64,000 nucleotides of DNA from contig CAVWVB010000001.1 of the NCBI GenBank assembly GCA_963758365.1, forward strand, positions 372,001-436,000. Reading direction: 5' to 3'. The notes under the pieces are model-generated. The model did no database searches, was not told where the DNA came from, and saw only the letters and a program-made list of their open reading frames with translations. This DNA comes from Dokdonella_A sp963758365. Lineage in GTDB: Bacteria; Pseudomonadota; Gammaproteobacteria; Xanthomonadales; Rhodanobacteraceae. This document shows, one piece after another, positions 54,531 through 63,426 of the stretch. Every line of letters begins with the position of its first letter. Within the stretch, counting starts at the first letter, position 1. Both the position numbers and the translations under genes were made by a program.

Positions 54531-56066
54531 ATGAAGGACCTCGAACGCCTGCGCCGCGTCTGGCAGACGCTGGGACGCGACGATCCTTTGTGGGCCGTGC
54601 TCTCGCATGCCGACAAGCGAGGCCGGCGTTGGCAGGATCAGGAGTTCCTCGCGACCGGCCGGGTCGAGATCGATGCGCAGCTCGCCGCGCTCGCCGCGCA
54701 CGGTTATCCGCGGGGCCGCGAACTTGCGCTCGATTTCGGTTGCGGCGCGGGGCGTCTCTCGCGCGCGCTCGCCGACCACTTCGCGCGGGTGATCGGAGTC
54801 GACGTGTCGGCGAGCATGATCGGGGAGGCGCGGCGCCTCAACGCCGATATCGGCAACCTCGAGTTCCGCGAAAACGCGTTGCCGCATCTTGCCGATGTCG
54901 CCGATGCGAGCGTCGACCTGGTGTTTTCCCACATCACCCTGCAGCATATTCCGGCCCCGCTCGCGGCCGGCTACGTCGACGAGTTCCTGCGTGTCCTCGC
55001 GCCCGGTGGGGCCGCCGTGTTCCAGTTCGTCGATGCGGCGGACGCGAGCTGGCGCGGGCGCCTGTTCGGACTTGCCTCGAACCGCTGGCTGAATCCGCTG
55101 CGGCGCATGCTCTGGCGCCGCCGCGACGTGTTCGAGATGCATGTGCTGCCCGAGCGGGACCTGCACGCGCGGCTGGCCCGTCGTTCCTCGCTGCGTCTGC
55201 TCGACGCGGTCAACGACGGCAGCGCGGGCCCGGGCTGGCAGGGTCGGCGCTGGCGCGTGGTCAATGATGACGAGGCGCCGCTACGGATCGAGCGCGACGG
55301 CTACGTGCTGTATGCCTACGCGAGCGATCAGGCGATCGGGGCGCCGCTGATCGCTGGCTCCGCGCACGATCCGCACGTGCAGCAGGTGCTTCGCGAGCGC
55401 CTGCGTCCGGGCGACGTCGTGCTCGATATTGGCGCGAACGTCGGCAGTCTGGCCATGCTGGCCGCATCCCTGGTCGGACCGCGCGGTCGGGTGATCGCGG
55501 TCGAGCCGATCGCGCGCAATCGGCAATTGCTCGGCCGCGCCGCGCAGGCCAACCGGTTCGCCCGGTTCGAGATCATTGCGGCCGCGGCGATGGACCGGAT
55601 CGGAGCAGTTGAACTGCGTACGCATCCGGCCACATCCAACAGCGCGACCCCGGCGGCCTCGGGAGAACGACTGCGCGACGCGGGGGGCAGCAGCCTGCGC
55701 GTGCCCGGAATCGTGCTCGACCAGACCCTGTCCGGACTCGACCGCCTCGATCTGGTCAAGGTCGATGTCGAGGGCATGGAACCACTCGCGTTGAGGGGTC
55801 TGGCGGGCACGCTCGAGCGTTGGCGACCGGACCTGCTCAGCGAGTTTCACCCGTGGGCGATCGAGCGCGCTTCGGACGTGACCGCCGTGGATTACCTGCA
55901 CTGGCTGCGTAGGATCTATCCGGCATTCACAATCGTGCATCGCGACGGCCGCCGTGAGCGCTGCATCGAACCCGAAGCGGTGATGCAGGCGTGGCGACAG
56001 GAGAACGCGCGAACCGGACTAGGCGAGCGCATGCACCTGGATCTGCTGCTGGCCGCAGACTCCTGA
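54531..56066 (+). CDS. Two-domain methyltransferase: class I SAM domain plus FkbM domain
   Basis: A 511-residue fusion. Residues 35-240 are a class I SAM methyltransferase (LALDFGCGAGRLSRAL, GVDVSASMIGEARRL, FSHITLQHIPAP). Residues 247-511 are an FkbM-type methyltransferase (VVLDIGANVGSLAMLAASLV, VIAVEPIARNRQLL, LVKVDVEGMEPLALRGL, SEFHPWAIER). The second half, with its leader DGYVLYAYASDQAIG and its end MHLDLLLAADS, aligns with the protein at 26164. The pair are thus paralogues with different N-terminal partners. Likely acceptors are sugars of a surface glycan. It stands alone between pilU and a convergent lipoprotein gene. No Shine-Dalgarno is evident. Confidence 0.83.
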   Translation: MKDLERLRRVWQTLGRDDPLWAVLSHADKRGRRWQDQEFLATGRVEIDAQLAALAAHGYPRGRELALDFGCGAGRLSRALADHFARVIGVDVSASMIGEARRLNADIGNLEFRENALPHLADVADASVDLVFSHITLQHIPAPLAAGYVDEFLRVLAPGGAAVFQFVDAADASWRGRLFGLASNRWLNPLRRMLWRRRDVFEMHVLPERDLHARLARRSSLRLLDAVNDGSAGPGWQGRRWRVVNDDEAPLRIERDGYVLYAYASDQAIGAPLIAGSAHDPHVQQVLRERLRPGDVVLDIGANVGSLAMLAASLVGPRGRVIAVEPIARNRQLLGRAAQANRFARFEIIAAAAMDRIGAVELRTHPATSNSATPAASGERLRDAGGSSLRVPGIVLDQTLSGLDRLDLVKVDVEGMEPLALRGLAGTLERWRPDLLSEFHPWAIERASDVTAVDYLHWLRRIYPAFTIVHRDGRRERCIEPEAVMQAWRQENARTGLGERMHLDLLLAADS

Positions 56067-56089
56067 TTCGCGGCGTCAGGACGTGCCAA

Positions 56090-57775
56090 TCACCGCGGCA
56101 CGAGTTCGACCGTTTCGGTCACGTCGATGCCCTCGGCAACGATCGCGACGCGGATTCCAAATCGTCTGAACCACTGCGCGTAATACGCATAAAGCTTGCG
56201 TTGCATGTCGAACTGCGCGCGCTGTTCGGCTGGCATCCGTTCAGCGAAATGCTGCATTGCGTCGGCGAAAACGGAATAGATATGCCCGCTGTAGGCGGCA
56301 TCGACCAGCACGCCGGGCTGTCCCGGTGCCGCATTCACGCGCGTCGCAAGCCGGTCGATTTCGTTCCTGCCGGTCGCGATCGCGATGGCTTTGCCGCTCA
56401 TCGCCGCCGCAAACGTCATGTCACGTGCGCTGTCCGGCAGGGCCGTTTGCGGAATCGCGGTCGGCGTCCCGTCCGCGGCCAGTTCGAGGGTGCGCAAGGC
56501 CGGTACCGACACCCTGGCGAGATTCAGCAGGAACGACGGATTGGCACTGCCGACGAGCACGCTGGCCTCGACATCCGGGCGCGCTGCGTGCTGCGGCCAC
56601 TCGACGCGGCTCGCGCTTGCGCGCAAGCCGCTGAGATCGGCCAGCGGCGGCGGAATCACCCGATCGAGCCTGAGTTTCAACGCGGCAAAGACCGCGTTCA
56701 GCGGCGCCAGCAGCGTGCAGTGGAACGGCGCCGCGGCCACGGCATCGGCCTGCGCGACCCAGAAATCCCGCACGCGCAGAACCGGCAGCGCAATCGCGAT
56801 ATCGAACAACGCGTCGGCGTCGATCGTCCCCGGCGTCGCCGCGGCGAGCGCGATCAGTTTCTTCGCGAGGTCCGGTGCGAGATCGACGCGTGCATGGATC
56901 GTCACGCGCGTGTCGTCGAACGCGGTGTAGCCGCCGGCCAGTCGCGGCATCTTGCCCGCGACCGCATCGAATTCGGTTCGGCAGGCCGGATCGATCTCCG
57001 GCGGTTTGCCTCCCGCGACGCGAACGAACGCGGCGATACCCGGGTCGGTTTCGGCCAGGTCGAGACTGCGACGCGTATCGATCCAGCCGCTACCGTAGGG
57101 CAAATACCCGCGCGCGTCGTTGAACGCGACGAACTCACCGGACTCCGCGAGGCTGCGCGCAGGCCGGTCGATGCCCAGCACGCGCCTCTTCAGGGTGTCG
57201 TCGGCAGCGGCCGGCAGGACGCTCACGACCAGATGCTTGCGCTCGATCGCGATGACCGCCTGCACGGCCGTTCCGATCGTCAGGATTTCCTGCGTACCGA
57301 TCCGGGCGCGATCCAGCGTGCTTGCGGACGCCTGCTCGATGCGCGCGATCGCGGCGCGGAATGCGTCCGCATCGGCGAGCTCCAGGCGCAGAACCGGGAT
57401 CAGGCCGACGCCGTAGAACGCAAAGTGCGTGGTCGGACTGAGACCGATCTCGCGCCACTTGGCGAGCGTGTCGCGTCCGCGGATTTCGTCGATGAGCGCG
57501 CGTATCACGCGGACCGGCGCGGCGTTCTTGGGGAGATGGGCGCGGTCGAGATCGGCCATCGCCTTGTCGAGCGGGGCGAGCATGACCGGCCACATGGCCT
57601 GCATCTGCTCCTGCCAGCGCGCGGTTGCCGCTTCGGGTATCGGCTCGCTGTTGGCGAAGACATAGGGCGTGTCGGCCGGCACGAATGCGAGCGGCGCGTC
57701 CTTGTCGATCCGCTGTCCGCAACCCGCCAGTGCGAGCAGTGCGAAAGGCATTGCCAGACGCTTCCGCAGGCGCAT
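56090..57775 (-). CDS. Large lipoprotein of unknown function (561 aa)
   Basis: The signal MRLRKRLAMPFALLALAGCG ends in a clean lipobox, with Cys19 as lipid-modified residue. The mature protein begins with DAPLAFVPADTPYVFANSEP and resembles uncharacterised periplasmic proteins with two similar alpha/beta halves (for example AAIARIEQASASTLDRA and LATRVNAAPGQPG). I do not recognise a named family with certainty. GGGGAGGAATC lies just before the ATG at 57775. It lies downstream of pyrB on the same strand, 204 bp away, and takes the place where pyrC is found in related genomes. Confidence 0.7.
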   Translation of the reverse strand: MRLRKRLAMPFALLALAGCGQRIDKDAPLAFVPADTPYVFANSEPIPEAATARWQEQMQAMWPVMLAPLDKAMADLDRAHLPKNAAPVRVIRALIDEIRGRDTLAKWREIGLSPTTHFAFYGVGLIPVLRLELADADAFRAAIARIEQASASTLDRARIGTQEILTIGTAVQAVIAIERKHLVVSVLPAAADDTLKRRVLGIDRPARSLAESGEFVAFNDARGYLPYGSGWIDTRRSLDLAETDPGIAAFVRVAGGKPPEIDPACRTEFDAVAGKMPRLAGGYTAFDDTRVTIHARVDLAPDLAKKLIALAAATPGTIDADALFDIAIALPVLRVRDFWVAQADAVAAAPFHCTLLAPLNAVFAALKLRLDRVIPPPLADLSGLRASASRVEWPQHAARPDVEASVLVGSANPSFLLNLARVSVPALRTLELAADGTPTAIPQTALPDSARDMTFAAAMSGKAIAIATGRNEIDRLATRVNAAPGQPGVLVDAAYSGHIYSVFADAMQHFAERMPAEQRAQFDMQRKLYAYYAQWFRRFGIRVAIVAEGIDVTETVELVPR

Positions 57776-57979
57776 GATGATTCCTCCCCGAACCAGGACG
57801 CGAGTCTAGTGGACTGTAGCGTTGATTTGGCAAGTGGACCGTGCCGTGGATCGAGGTGCCGGACGCCGGCCCGGAACGAGGCATCGCGGTGACATGAGCG
57901 CGGGGAGCGGCACGTCCAGCGCCGACATTTCGGAAGCGGGCGCTGGGGTGCACCTGCAGTTGCGACGTGAAAGATCCGG

Positions 57980-58939
57980 CTAGCGTTGCAGCAGTTCGGC
58001 GAGCACGGCCATGCGCACGAAGATGCCGTTCGCGACCTGCTCGAGAACGACCGATTGCCGACCGTCGGCCACGTCCGATGCGATCTCGATGCCGCGGTTC
58101 ATCGGCCCCGGGTGCATGACGATCGCATCCGGTTTGGCGCGCGCGAGCCGGGTCGCGGTCAAGCCGTAGCGCGCGAAATAGTCGGCTTCGGAAAAGCCGG
58201 GCAGATCCTCGATGCGTTCCTTCTGGATCCGCAGCATCACGATCACGTCGGTCCCGTCGAGGGCGGCATCCAGGTCTTCCTCGCGGCGACAGGACGGAAA
58301 TTCTCCGCTGACCGGCAGCAGGGCGGCCGGACCGCACAGCCGGATCTCGGCAGCCCCGAGCGCGGTCAGGCCGTGGATATCCGAACGGGCGACGCGGGAA
58401 TGCCGAATATCGCCGCAGATCGCGACCTTCAGGCCTTCGATGCGTCCTTTGTGGTCGCGGATCGTCAGCAGGTCGAGCAGACCCTGGGTCGGATGTGCCT
58501 GATCGCCGTCGCCCGCGTTGAGGACTGCGGCCCTGCGCGCGAGCGCAGCGAGGCGTGCGGGCATGCCGTTGTCGCGATGGCGCACGATGAAGGCGTCGCT
58601 GTCCATTGCCTCGAGTGTCGCCAGCGTGTCCTCGATCGTTTCGCCCTTGCTCGTCGATGAGCCGGCGATATCGAAATTGACCACCACCGCGCCGAGCCGG
58701 CGAGCTGCCAGCTCGAAGCTCGAACGCGTGCGCGTCGATGGTTCGAAGAACAGGTTGACGATCGTGCGCCGGTCGAGCAGGGGTGGCAGCACCATGGCGC
58801 CACGCCACTCGGCGCGCAATGCCGTGGCGCGGTCGATGAGGCTCACGATGCGCGCGCTGTCGAGCCCGCGCAGAGTCAGCAGATGACGCAGGCGGCCGCT
58901 GGAATCGATCTGCTGAGTGGGCGTTTCGTGGGTTCGCAT
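57980..58939 (-). CDS. pyrB: Aspartate carbamoyltransferase catalytic subunit
   Basis: A 319-residue enzyme of pyrimidine synthesis. The carbamoyl-phosphate loop FFEPSTRTRSSFELAA is at about residues 65-80. GSSTSKGETIEDTLATLEAM, GDGDQAHPTQGLLDLLTI (aspartate domain) and the late VMHPGPMNRGIEI follow. No regulatory subunit (pyrI) or dihydroorotase-like pyrC' is adjacent. GAGG precedes the ATG at 58939, ten bases after the ruvX stop. Its place behind yqgE-ruvX is the usual order in Pseudomonas and Xanthomonas relatives, but pyrR is absent here. Confidence 0.95.
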   Translation of the reverse strand: MRTHETPTQQIDSSGRLRHLLTLRGLDSARIVSLIDRATALRAEWRGAMVLPPLLDRRTIVNLFFEPSTRTRSSFELAARRLGAVVVNFDIAGSSTSKGETIEDTLATLEAMDSDAFIVRHRDNGMPARLAALARRAAVLNAGDGDQAHPTQGLLDLLTIRDHKGRIEGLKVAICGDIRHSRVARSDIHGLTALGAAEIRLCGPAALLPVSGEFPSCRREEDLDAALDGTDVIVMLRIQKERIEDLPGFSEADYFARYGLTATRLARAKPDAIVMHPGPMNRGIEIASDVADGRQSVVLEQVANGIFVRMAVLAELLQR

Positions 58940-58948
58940 GGACGGCCT

Positions 58949-59419
58949 CTATGGCGCATGCCGCTCTGGCGATGCTGCGGTTGCACCGAACCAGCGTTCG
59001 AGTATGAGCGTTGCCGCGAGTGCATCGAGCGCGTTCGCGTCCTTGCGCCTCGCCATGCCGCGCATGCGCTGCGTGGCGAACCGGCGCGCGGCTTCGCCGG
59101 AGGTATCACGCTCGTCGACGAGATCCACCGCGAGCGCGAAGCGGCGTTCGAGCTCGCGCGCGAAGTCGCGTGCCGCTCGGGTCATTGCCTGTTCCGCGCC
59201 GTCGAGCGCCAGTGGCAGGCCGACCACGAGCCGGCCGGGTTGCCATTCCGCGACGATCGCCTCGAGACGCGCCCAGTCACCGTTGCGGAGCGTGGCGAGC
59301 GCGCGCGCGCTGCCGGCCATGCGGTTGCCGATCGCGACGCCGATCAGGCGCGTGCCATAGTCGAACGCCAGGACATTGGCCTGAGCAGCGCGCAGCGCGG
59401 ACTCAGGCGTGACCGGCAT
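58949..59419 (-). CDS. ruvX: RuvX/YqgF-family putative pre-16S rRNA nuclease
   Basis: A 156-residue RNase H-fold protein. VLAFDYGTRLIGVAIGNRMA carries the first catalytic Asp, VVGLPLALDGAEQAMTRAAR is the middle signature, VDLVDERDTSGEA holds the second acid and RRKDANALDALAATLILE the third. YqgF trims the 5' end of 16S rRNA precursors and was earlier thought a Holliday-junction resolvase. The start overlaps yqgE by 17 bases and the stop is close to pyrB, so the three are co-translated. An ALAGxG-like loop is intact. Confidence 0.93.
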   Translation of the reverse strand: MPVTPESALRAAQANVLAFDYGTRLIGVAIGNRMAGSARALATLRNGDWARLEAIVAEWQPGRLVVGLPLALDGAEQAMTRAARDFARELERRFALAVDLVDERDTSGEAARRFATQRMRGMARRKDANALDALAATLILERWFGATAASPERHAP

Positions 59420-59966
59420 AGTGGGTCAACTGGATCAGGTTGACGCCGACCAGCCCGGCTGCGGCCTCCCAGCGCTCGTCGAGCGGCGTATCGAACAGCA
59501 CGCGCTCGACGGCCGGGGCGGTCAGCCAATGGTTGTCGCACAGTTCCTGTTCGAGCTGGCCGGGGCTCCAGCCCGAATAACCGAGCGCAACCACGGCCTG
59601 GCGCGGGCCGCTACCCGCGGCGATCGCGACCAGGATGTCGCGCGAGGTGGTCACACTGATGTGGTCGGAGATCCGGAACGACGACTCCCAGCGTCCGCCC
59701 GGAGAATGCAGCACGAAGCCGCGCTCAGGCTGCACCGGACCGCCGATCAGCACCGGCGCTTCGATGACATCGGGAATTTCCGAATGCATGTTCATCTGTG
59801 CGAGCACGTCACCGAGTCGATATTCGGACAGCCGGTTGATCATCAGACCCATCGCGCCATCCTCGCCGTGCTGGCACAGAAATGCGACACCTCGCGCGAA
59901 CGTTGGATCGCGCAACGCGGGCATCGCGATCAGCAACTGATTGGCGAGCGGGGTCGGTTCGGACAT
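59403..59966 (-). CDS. yqgE: YqgE/AlgH-family protein
   Basis: A 187-residue protein of the DUF179 family. LANQLLIAMPALRDPTFARG, GAMGLMINRLSEYRLGDVL, VLIGGPVQPERGFVLHSP and ALGYSGWSPGQLEQELCDN are all hallmark pieces. Its biochemical job is unsettled; in Pseudomonas it was linked to alginate regulation (AlgH). The ATG at 59966 gives the usual MSEPTPLANQ start, while the frame further upstream is unlike the family. It always accompanies ruvX, which it overlaps here. Confidence 0.93.
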   Translation of the reverse strand: MSEPTPLANQLLIAMPALRDPTFARGVAFLCQHGEDGAMGLMINRLSEYRLGDVLAQMNMHSEIPDVIEAPVLIGGPVQPERGFVLHSPGGRWESSFRISDHISVTTSRDILVAIAAGSGPRQAVVALGYSGWSPGQLEQELCDNHWLTAPAVERVLFDTPLDERWEAAAGLVGVNLIQLTHYAGHA

Positions 59967-60053
59967 GCGCGCATTGTACTGAACGGGCCGGACTCCGATG
60001 TGAACCGCGTGGGCGCGGTTCCGGGAGGATTCCGGACTCGCATCCACCGGGTC

Positions 60054-60914
60054 CTAGCGGTTGCGCAGGATGTCGCCGGGCAGGAACTGCCAGGTCCGCG
60101 AGATGTACAGCTCGTCGACCTTGTTGCTGGATTCGGGCAGGGCAGGGAACGGCTCGGCGAGGCGCACGATCCGCGCGGCGGCGTCGTCGAGCAGCTTGTG
60201 GCCGCTCGACTGGATCACGTCGATGCTCTTGACGCGGCCATTGCGGTCGAGTCCGACGGTGAGCACGAGTTGCCCGTGCAGCTGCAGGCGGCGCGCCTCG
60301 TCGGGGTAGTTGAGATTGCCGATGCGCTCGATGCGCGCGACCCAGGCGCGCATGTACGCGGCAAATTCGTACTCCCTTGTGTTCGCCGAGATGTACTTGC
60401 GCTTGGGCCGCTTTGCGTACTGTTCGGACTCGCGCTGGATCTCCTGCGCCAGTCGCGCCATTTCGAGCTTGCGCTGCTCGGTTTCGCTTTCCTTGACGAC
60501 GGGCCGGTCGCGGGCCTCGGGCGTGGTGCGATCGGTGGCAACGCTGAAGTCGGACTTGCTGCGGGTCAGACGCTCGACCGGGCTCGGCGGCGCGGGCCGC
60601 GGTGCCGCGTCCTCGAGCGGGATCGGGGCGACGCCGGGCAACGGTTTGGGCAGCGCGCTCGAAAGCGGTTGCGCGGGTCGATGGGCCTTCTCCGCGTTGC
60701 CGCCACCACGGTTGCTGGCCTGGGCGATGAAATCCGCGCGATCGGGCTTCTCGCTGTTCGCCGACTGCACGAGAATCACGTCCAGCGAGGGCAGATGGGG
60801 CGCGGCCCTTTCGAACTGGAACGTGATGCCGAGCGCGAGCACCGCGTGCGCGACGACCGAGAACAGCAGGGTGACACCGAGACGATCGGCGTGGCCGGAA
60901 CCCGGTTCGGTCAT
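60054..60914 (-). CDS. tonB: TonB energy-transducing protein
   Basis: A 286-residue protein. One inner-membrane helix (GVTLLFSVVAHAVLALGITF) follows the short cytoplasmic start, then a proline- and charge-rich periplasmic spacer (ALPKPLPGVAPIPLEDAAPR). The C-terminal TonB domain carries IGNLNYPDEARRLQLHGQLV and LTVGLDRNGRVKSIDVIQSS. It passes ion-motive force from ExbBD to outer-membrane receptors, such as the one at 10060. The ATG overlaps the gshB stop (ATGA). No exbB or exbD is near. The YxxxA in YPDEA is typical of the family. Confidence 0.92.
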   Translation of the reverse strand: MTEPGSGHADRLGVTLLFSVVAHAVLALGITFQFERAAPHLPSLDVILVQSANSEKPDRADFIAQASNRGGGNAEKAHRPAQPLSSALPKPLPGVAPIPLEDAAPRPAPPSPVERLTRSKSDFSVATDRTTPEARDRPVVKESETEQRKLEMARLAQEIQRESEQYAKRPKRKYISANTREYEFAAYMRAWVARIERIGNLNYPDEARRLQLHGQLVLTVGLDRNGRVKSIDVIQSSGHKLLDDAAARIVRLAEPFPALPESSNKVDELYISRTWQFLPGDILRNR

Positions 60915-61861
60915 TCCGTCGCTCCGCCTTCGAGCCGATCGAACAGCTGGCCGGCGATGTTCAGCCCGAACGCGGCATCGAGTTCGCGCACGCAGGTCGG
61001 CGAAGTCACGTTGACTTCGGTGAGCCATTCCCCGATCACGTCGAGTCCCACGAAGCGCATGCCGCGGCGCCGAAGTTCCGGGCCGACCTCGGCCGCGATC
61101 CAGCGGTCGCGGTCGGAAAGCGGCATGCCGACGCCCTTGCCCCCCGCTGCAAGATTGCCGCGGAAGTCGTCGCCCTGCGGAATCCGCGCCAGCGCATATG
61201 GAACCGGTTCGCCATCGATCATCAGGATTCGCTTGTCGCCGGCACTGATCTCCGCGAGGAACTTCTGCGCGATCGCGAAGCCGCGGCCGTTGCCGGTCAG
61301 GGTCTCGAGAATCACATTGAGATTGGGGTCGCCGCGATGCGAGCGGAAGACGCTGCGTCCGCCCATGCCATCGAGCGGCTTGAGTACGACTTCGCCGTGT
61401 TCGGCCACGAAACGCTTGAGTTCGCTCGCGGCGCGCGCGACAGCGGTTGGCGGGCAGCACTGCGGAAAGTACAGCGCGAACAGCTTCTCGTTGGCGTCGC
61501 GCAATGCGCGTGGGTCGTTGATGATGCCCACTCCGCTGCGCTGGGCAGTTTCGAGGACCATCGTGTCGTAGATGAACTGCGGGTCCACCGGCGGATCCTT
61601 GCGCGCGAACACGAAGTCGATACCGGCCAGTTCGCGCCACGATGCGGGCTCCAGCGCAAACCAGTCCTGCGGATCGTCGCGCACCTCGAGTGCGGCCAGG
61701 CGCGCCCAGGCCCGGCCGTCGCGCAGCGCGAGGTCGCCCTGGGTCATGTAGAGCAACCGGTAGCCGCGGCGCTGCGCCTCCAGAAGCAGCGCCAGCGTCG
61801 TGTCCTTCTTCGGTCGGATCGCCTGGATCGGATCCATCAGTACGGCGAGCGTGCGGGTCAT
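60911..61861 (-). CDS. gshB: Glutathione synthetase
   Basis: A 316-residue ATP-grasp enzyme that joins glycine to gamma-glutamylcysteine. The start TLAVLMDPIQAIRPKKDTTL is diagnostic for bacterial GshB. The ATP-grasp portion has VVLKPLDGMGGRSVFR, ILMIDGEPVPYALARIPQ, GGKGVGMPLSDRD and the metal-binding end GEWLTEVNVTSPTCVRELD. It is first in the minus-strand run gshB-tonB-yqgE-ruvX-pyrB and divergent from pilG, as in Pseudomonas and Xanthomonas. Confidence 0.96.
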   Translation of the reverse strand: MTRTLAVLMDPIQAIRPKKDTTLALLLEAQRRGYRLLYMTQGDLALRDGRAWARLAALEVRDDPQDWFALEPASWRELAGIDFVFARKDPPVDPQFIYDTMVLETAQRSGVGIINDPRALRDANEKLFALYFPQCCPPTAVARAASELKRFVAEHGEVVLKPLDGMGGRSVFRSHRGDPNLNVILETLTGNGRGFAIAQKFLAEISAGDKRILMIDGEPVPYALARIPQGDDFRGNLAAGGKGVGMPLSDRDRWIAAEVGPELRRRGMRFVGLDVIGEWLTEVNVTSPTCVRELDAAFGLNIAGQLFDRLEGGATE

Positions 61862-62269
61862 GCGGTGGTCCGTGAGCGTGAAAAAGCAGGATAGACGCGG
61901 AGCGCGGACGCGGCTGCGAACCCAGCCACGCCGGCGCCGATGAATGTCAGATTACGCCGTTGCGCGACCGCTCCGGCTGGCAGTGCAAGCGGGATCAGCG
62001 TCGCAATCGCGCGACCGCACGCTAGTTTACAATCGGAGCCTCGAGTCGAGACGGGACGGAGTCGCTATATCCCGTGCAATCGCATACTTACAGCGATAAC
62101 TTGACAGATTCGCTTAGTATGTCGGATAAGGCAGGATGGCGCGGCGGAGTACCCGTCCGCAGCCTGCCGCAGGTCGCACCGAACGGCACGGCGCTTGCAT
62201 GTTTGGCCTTCATGATCGATGCGGTGCCGTTTCGGCCCGCATGGAAAGACGAGTGGCAGGGGGATCCAG
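61862..62269. other. Divergent intergenic region between gshB and pilG
   Basis: 408 bp with no supported gene. An open frame at 62074-62277 lacks a ribosome-binding site and recognisable features. The region should hold promoters for both directions; the best pilG candidate is listed separately. Confidence 0.45.
62101..62130 (+). promoter_or_regulatory. Candidate promoter of the pil-chp gene cluster
   Basis: A perfect -35 TTGACA (62101-62106) is followed after 18 bases by GATAAG (62125-62130), which keeps the four central bases of TATAAT. This would give a leader of about 130 bases before pilG. No GG-N10-GC sigma-54 pattern was noticed. Confidence 0.4.
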
Positions 62270-62668
62270 GTGGATGACACGAAAGATGGCGGCCTGAACG
62301 GCGTGAAGGTCATGGTCATCGATGATTCGAAGACCATCCGCCGTACCGCCGAGACCCTGCTGCGAAAGGAGGGTTGTGAAGTCGTCACCGCGACGGACGG
62401 ATTCGAGGCCCTGGCGAAGATTTCCGACCAGCAGCCGCAGATCATCTTCGTCGACATCATGATGCCGCGTCTGGACGGTTACCAGACCTGCGCGCTGATC
62501 AAGAACAACCAGATGTTCAAGCACACACCCGTGGTCATGCTGTCGTCGAAGGACGGTCTTTTCGACAAGGCACGCGGACGGATTGTCGGATCGGAGCAGT
62601 ATCTGACCAAACCCTTCACGCGCGAGGAGTTGCTCGGCGCAATCCGCCGTCACGTGGACGGGACGTGA
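62270..62668 (+). CDS. pilG: Twitching-motility response regulator PilG
   Basis: A 132-residue single receiver domain, nearly identical in pattern to Pseudomonas PilG. VKVMVIDDSKTIRRTAETLL supplies the acidic pair, IIFVDIMMPRLDGYQTCALI the phosphorylated Asp, VVMLSSKDGLFDKARG the Thr/Ser switch region and SEQYLTKPFTREELLGAI the conserved Lys. It is phosphorylated by the ChpA kinase and promotes pilus extension. A GTG at 62270 with GGGGGA upstream is the start, giving the family length. An ATG at 62219 would add an unrelated 17-residue leader. Confidence 0.93.
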   Translation: MDDTKDGGLNGVKVMVIDDSKTIRRTAETLLRKEGCEVVTATDGFEALAKISDQQPQIIFVDIMMPRLDGYQTCALIKNNQMFKHTPVVMLSSKDGLFDKARGRIVGSEQYLTKPFTREELLGAIRRHVDGT

Positions 62669-62700
62669 ATCAGACTGCCATTCGATCGACGGGGGAAGGT

Positions 62701-62823
62701 ATGGCATCCATGTTCATCGCGGGGAGTTGTTCCTGTGCCGGCATGCGCGCTGCCGCGGCCGGTGGCGAGGTTGCGTTGCGCCCGGCTCGCACGATGACCG
62801 GCGGGGATGAATCGGGTCGATGA
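62701..62823 (+). CDS. Possible 40-codon ORF between pilG and pilI
   Basis: A short reading frame that would encode a 40-residue peptide (MASMFIAGSCSCAGMRAAAA and a basic remainder). GGGGGAAGG lies just before its ATG, an unusually strong site, and its TGA overlaps the pilI ATG as ATGA. It fills the place where pilH is found in related clusters, but shows no receiver-domain residues. It may be a coupling leader for pilI or simply chance. Confidence 0.35.
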   Translation: MASMFIAGSCSCAGMRAAAAGGEVALRPARTMTGGDESGR

Positions 62824-63368
62824 GCGAGCATGACGTCTCCGCCACTCCATTCGAGGTGCTCGCAGGCTACGAGCAGCGCAGTCTCGCGCACGTTGCGGGC
62901 GCGCCCGAGCAGATCGAGGCACCTGGCCTCTGGCGCGGTATCGGTTTTCGCATCGGCGATCGTCATTTCGTCAGCAGCATCGCGGAAGTCAACGAGATCC
63001 TGACGCTGCCGGTGCTGACCGTCGTTCCGGGCGCAAAGAACTGGCTGCTCGGCGTGGCCAACGTGCGCGGCAACCTGGTGCCGGTCGTCGATCTTCGCGA
63101 ATTCACGGGCGGCGGCCGCAGCACGACCAGCGACAGCACGCGCGTACTTGTCGTGCGCCAGCACGGCGGCAGCGTGGGTCTGCTCGTCGACGAAGTGCTC
63201 GGCCAACGCAGCTTTTCCGAGGAGCAGCTTGCCGCGGCCATCGGCGAGGCGGACGAAAGGTACGGACGATTCGTGGGCGAGAACATCCAGATGGGAGATA
63301 TCTTGTGGGGGCTGTTCAGCATGGCCGCCATGACACGCAGTGCACAATTCCAGCAGGCCGCAGCATGA
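62820..63368 (+). CDS. pilI: CheW-like adaptor PilI
   Basis: A 182-residue CheW-domain protein. GLWRGIGFRIGDRHFVSSIA opens the fold, ILTLPVLTVVPGAKNWLLGV and ANVRGNLVPVVDLREF are the CheW core, and GLLVDEVLGQRSFSEEQL follows. It links the ChpA kinase to the PilJ receptor in the Pil-Chp chemosensory system that controls twitching. It lies after pilG with no pilH between, and before pilJ. The start ATG overlaps the small ORF's stop. Confidence 0.92.
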   Translation: MSEHDVSATPFEVLAGYEQRSLAHVAGAPEQIEAPGLWRGIGFRIGDRHFVSSIAEVNEILTLPVLTVVPGAKNWLLGVANVRGNLVPVVDLREFTGGGRSTTSDSTRVLVVRQHGGSVGLLVDEVLGQRSFSEEQLAAAIGEADERYGRFVGENIQMGDILWGLFSMAAMTRSAQFQQAAA

Positions 63369-63426
63369 AATCGTCGACCGTCACGGGACATGACATGCGG
63401 CAGCAACAGGCATCGGGGGGTGAAGT

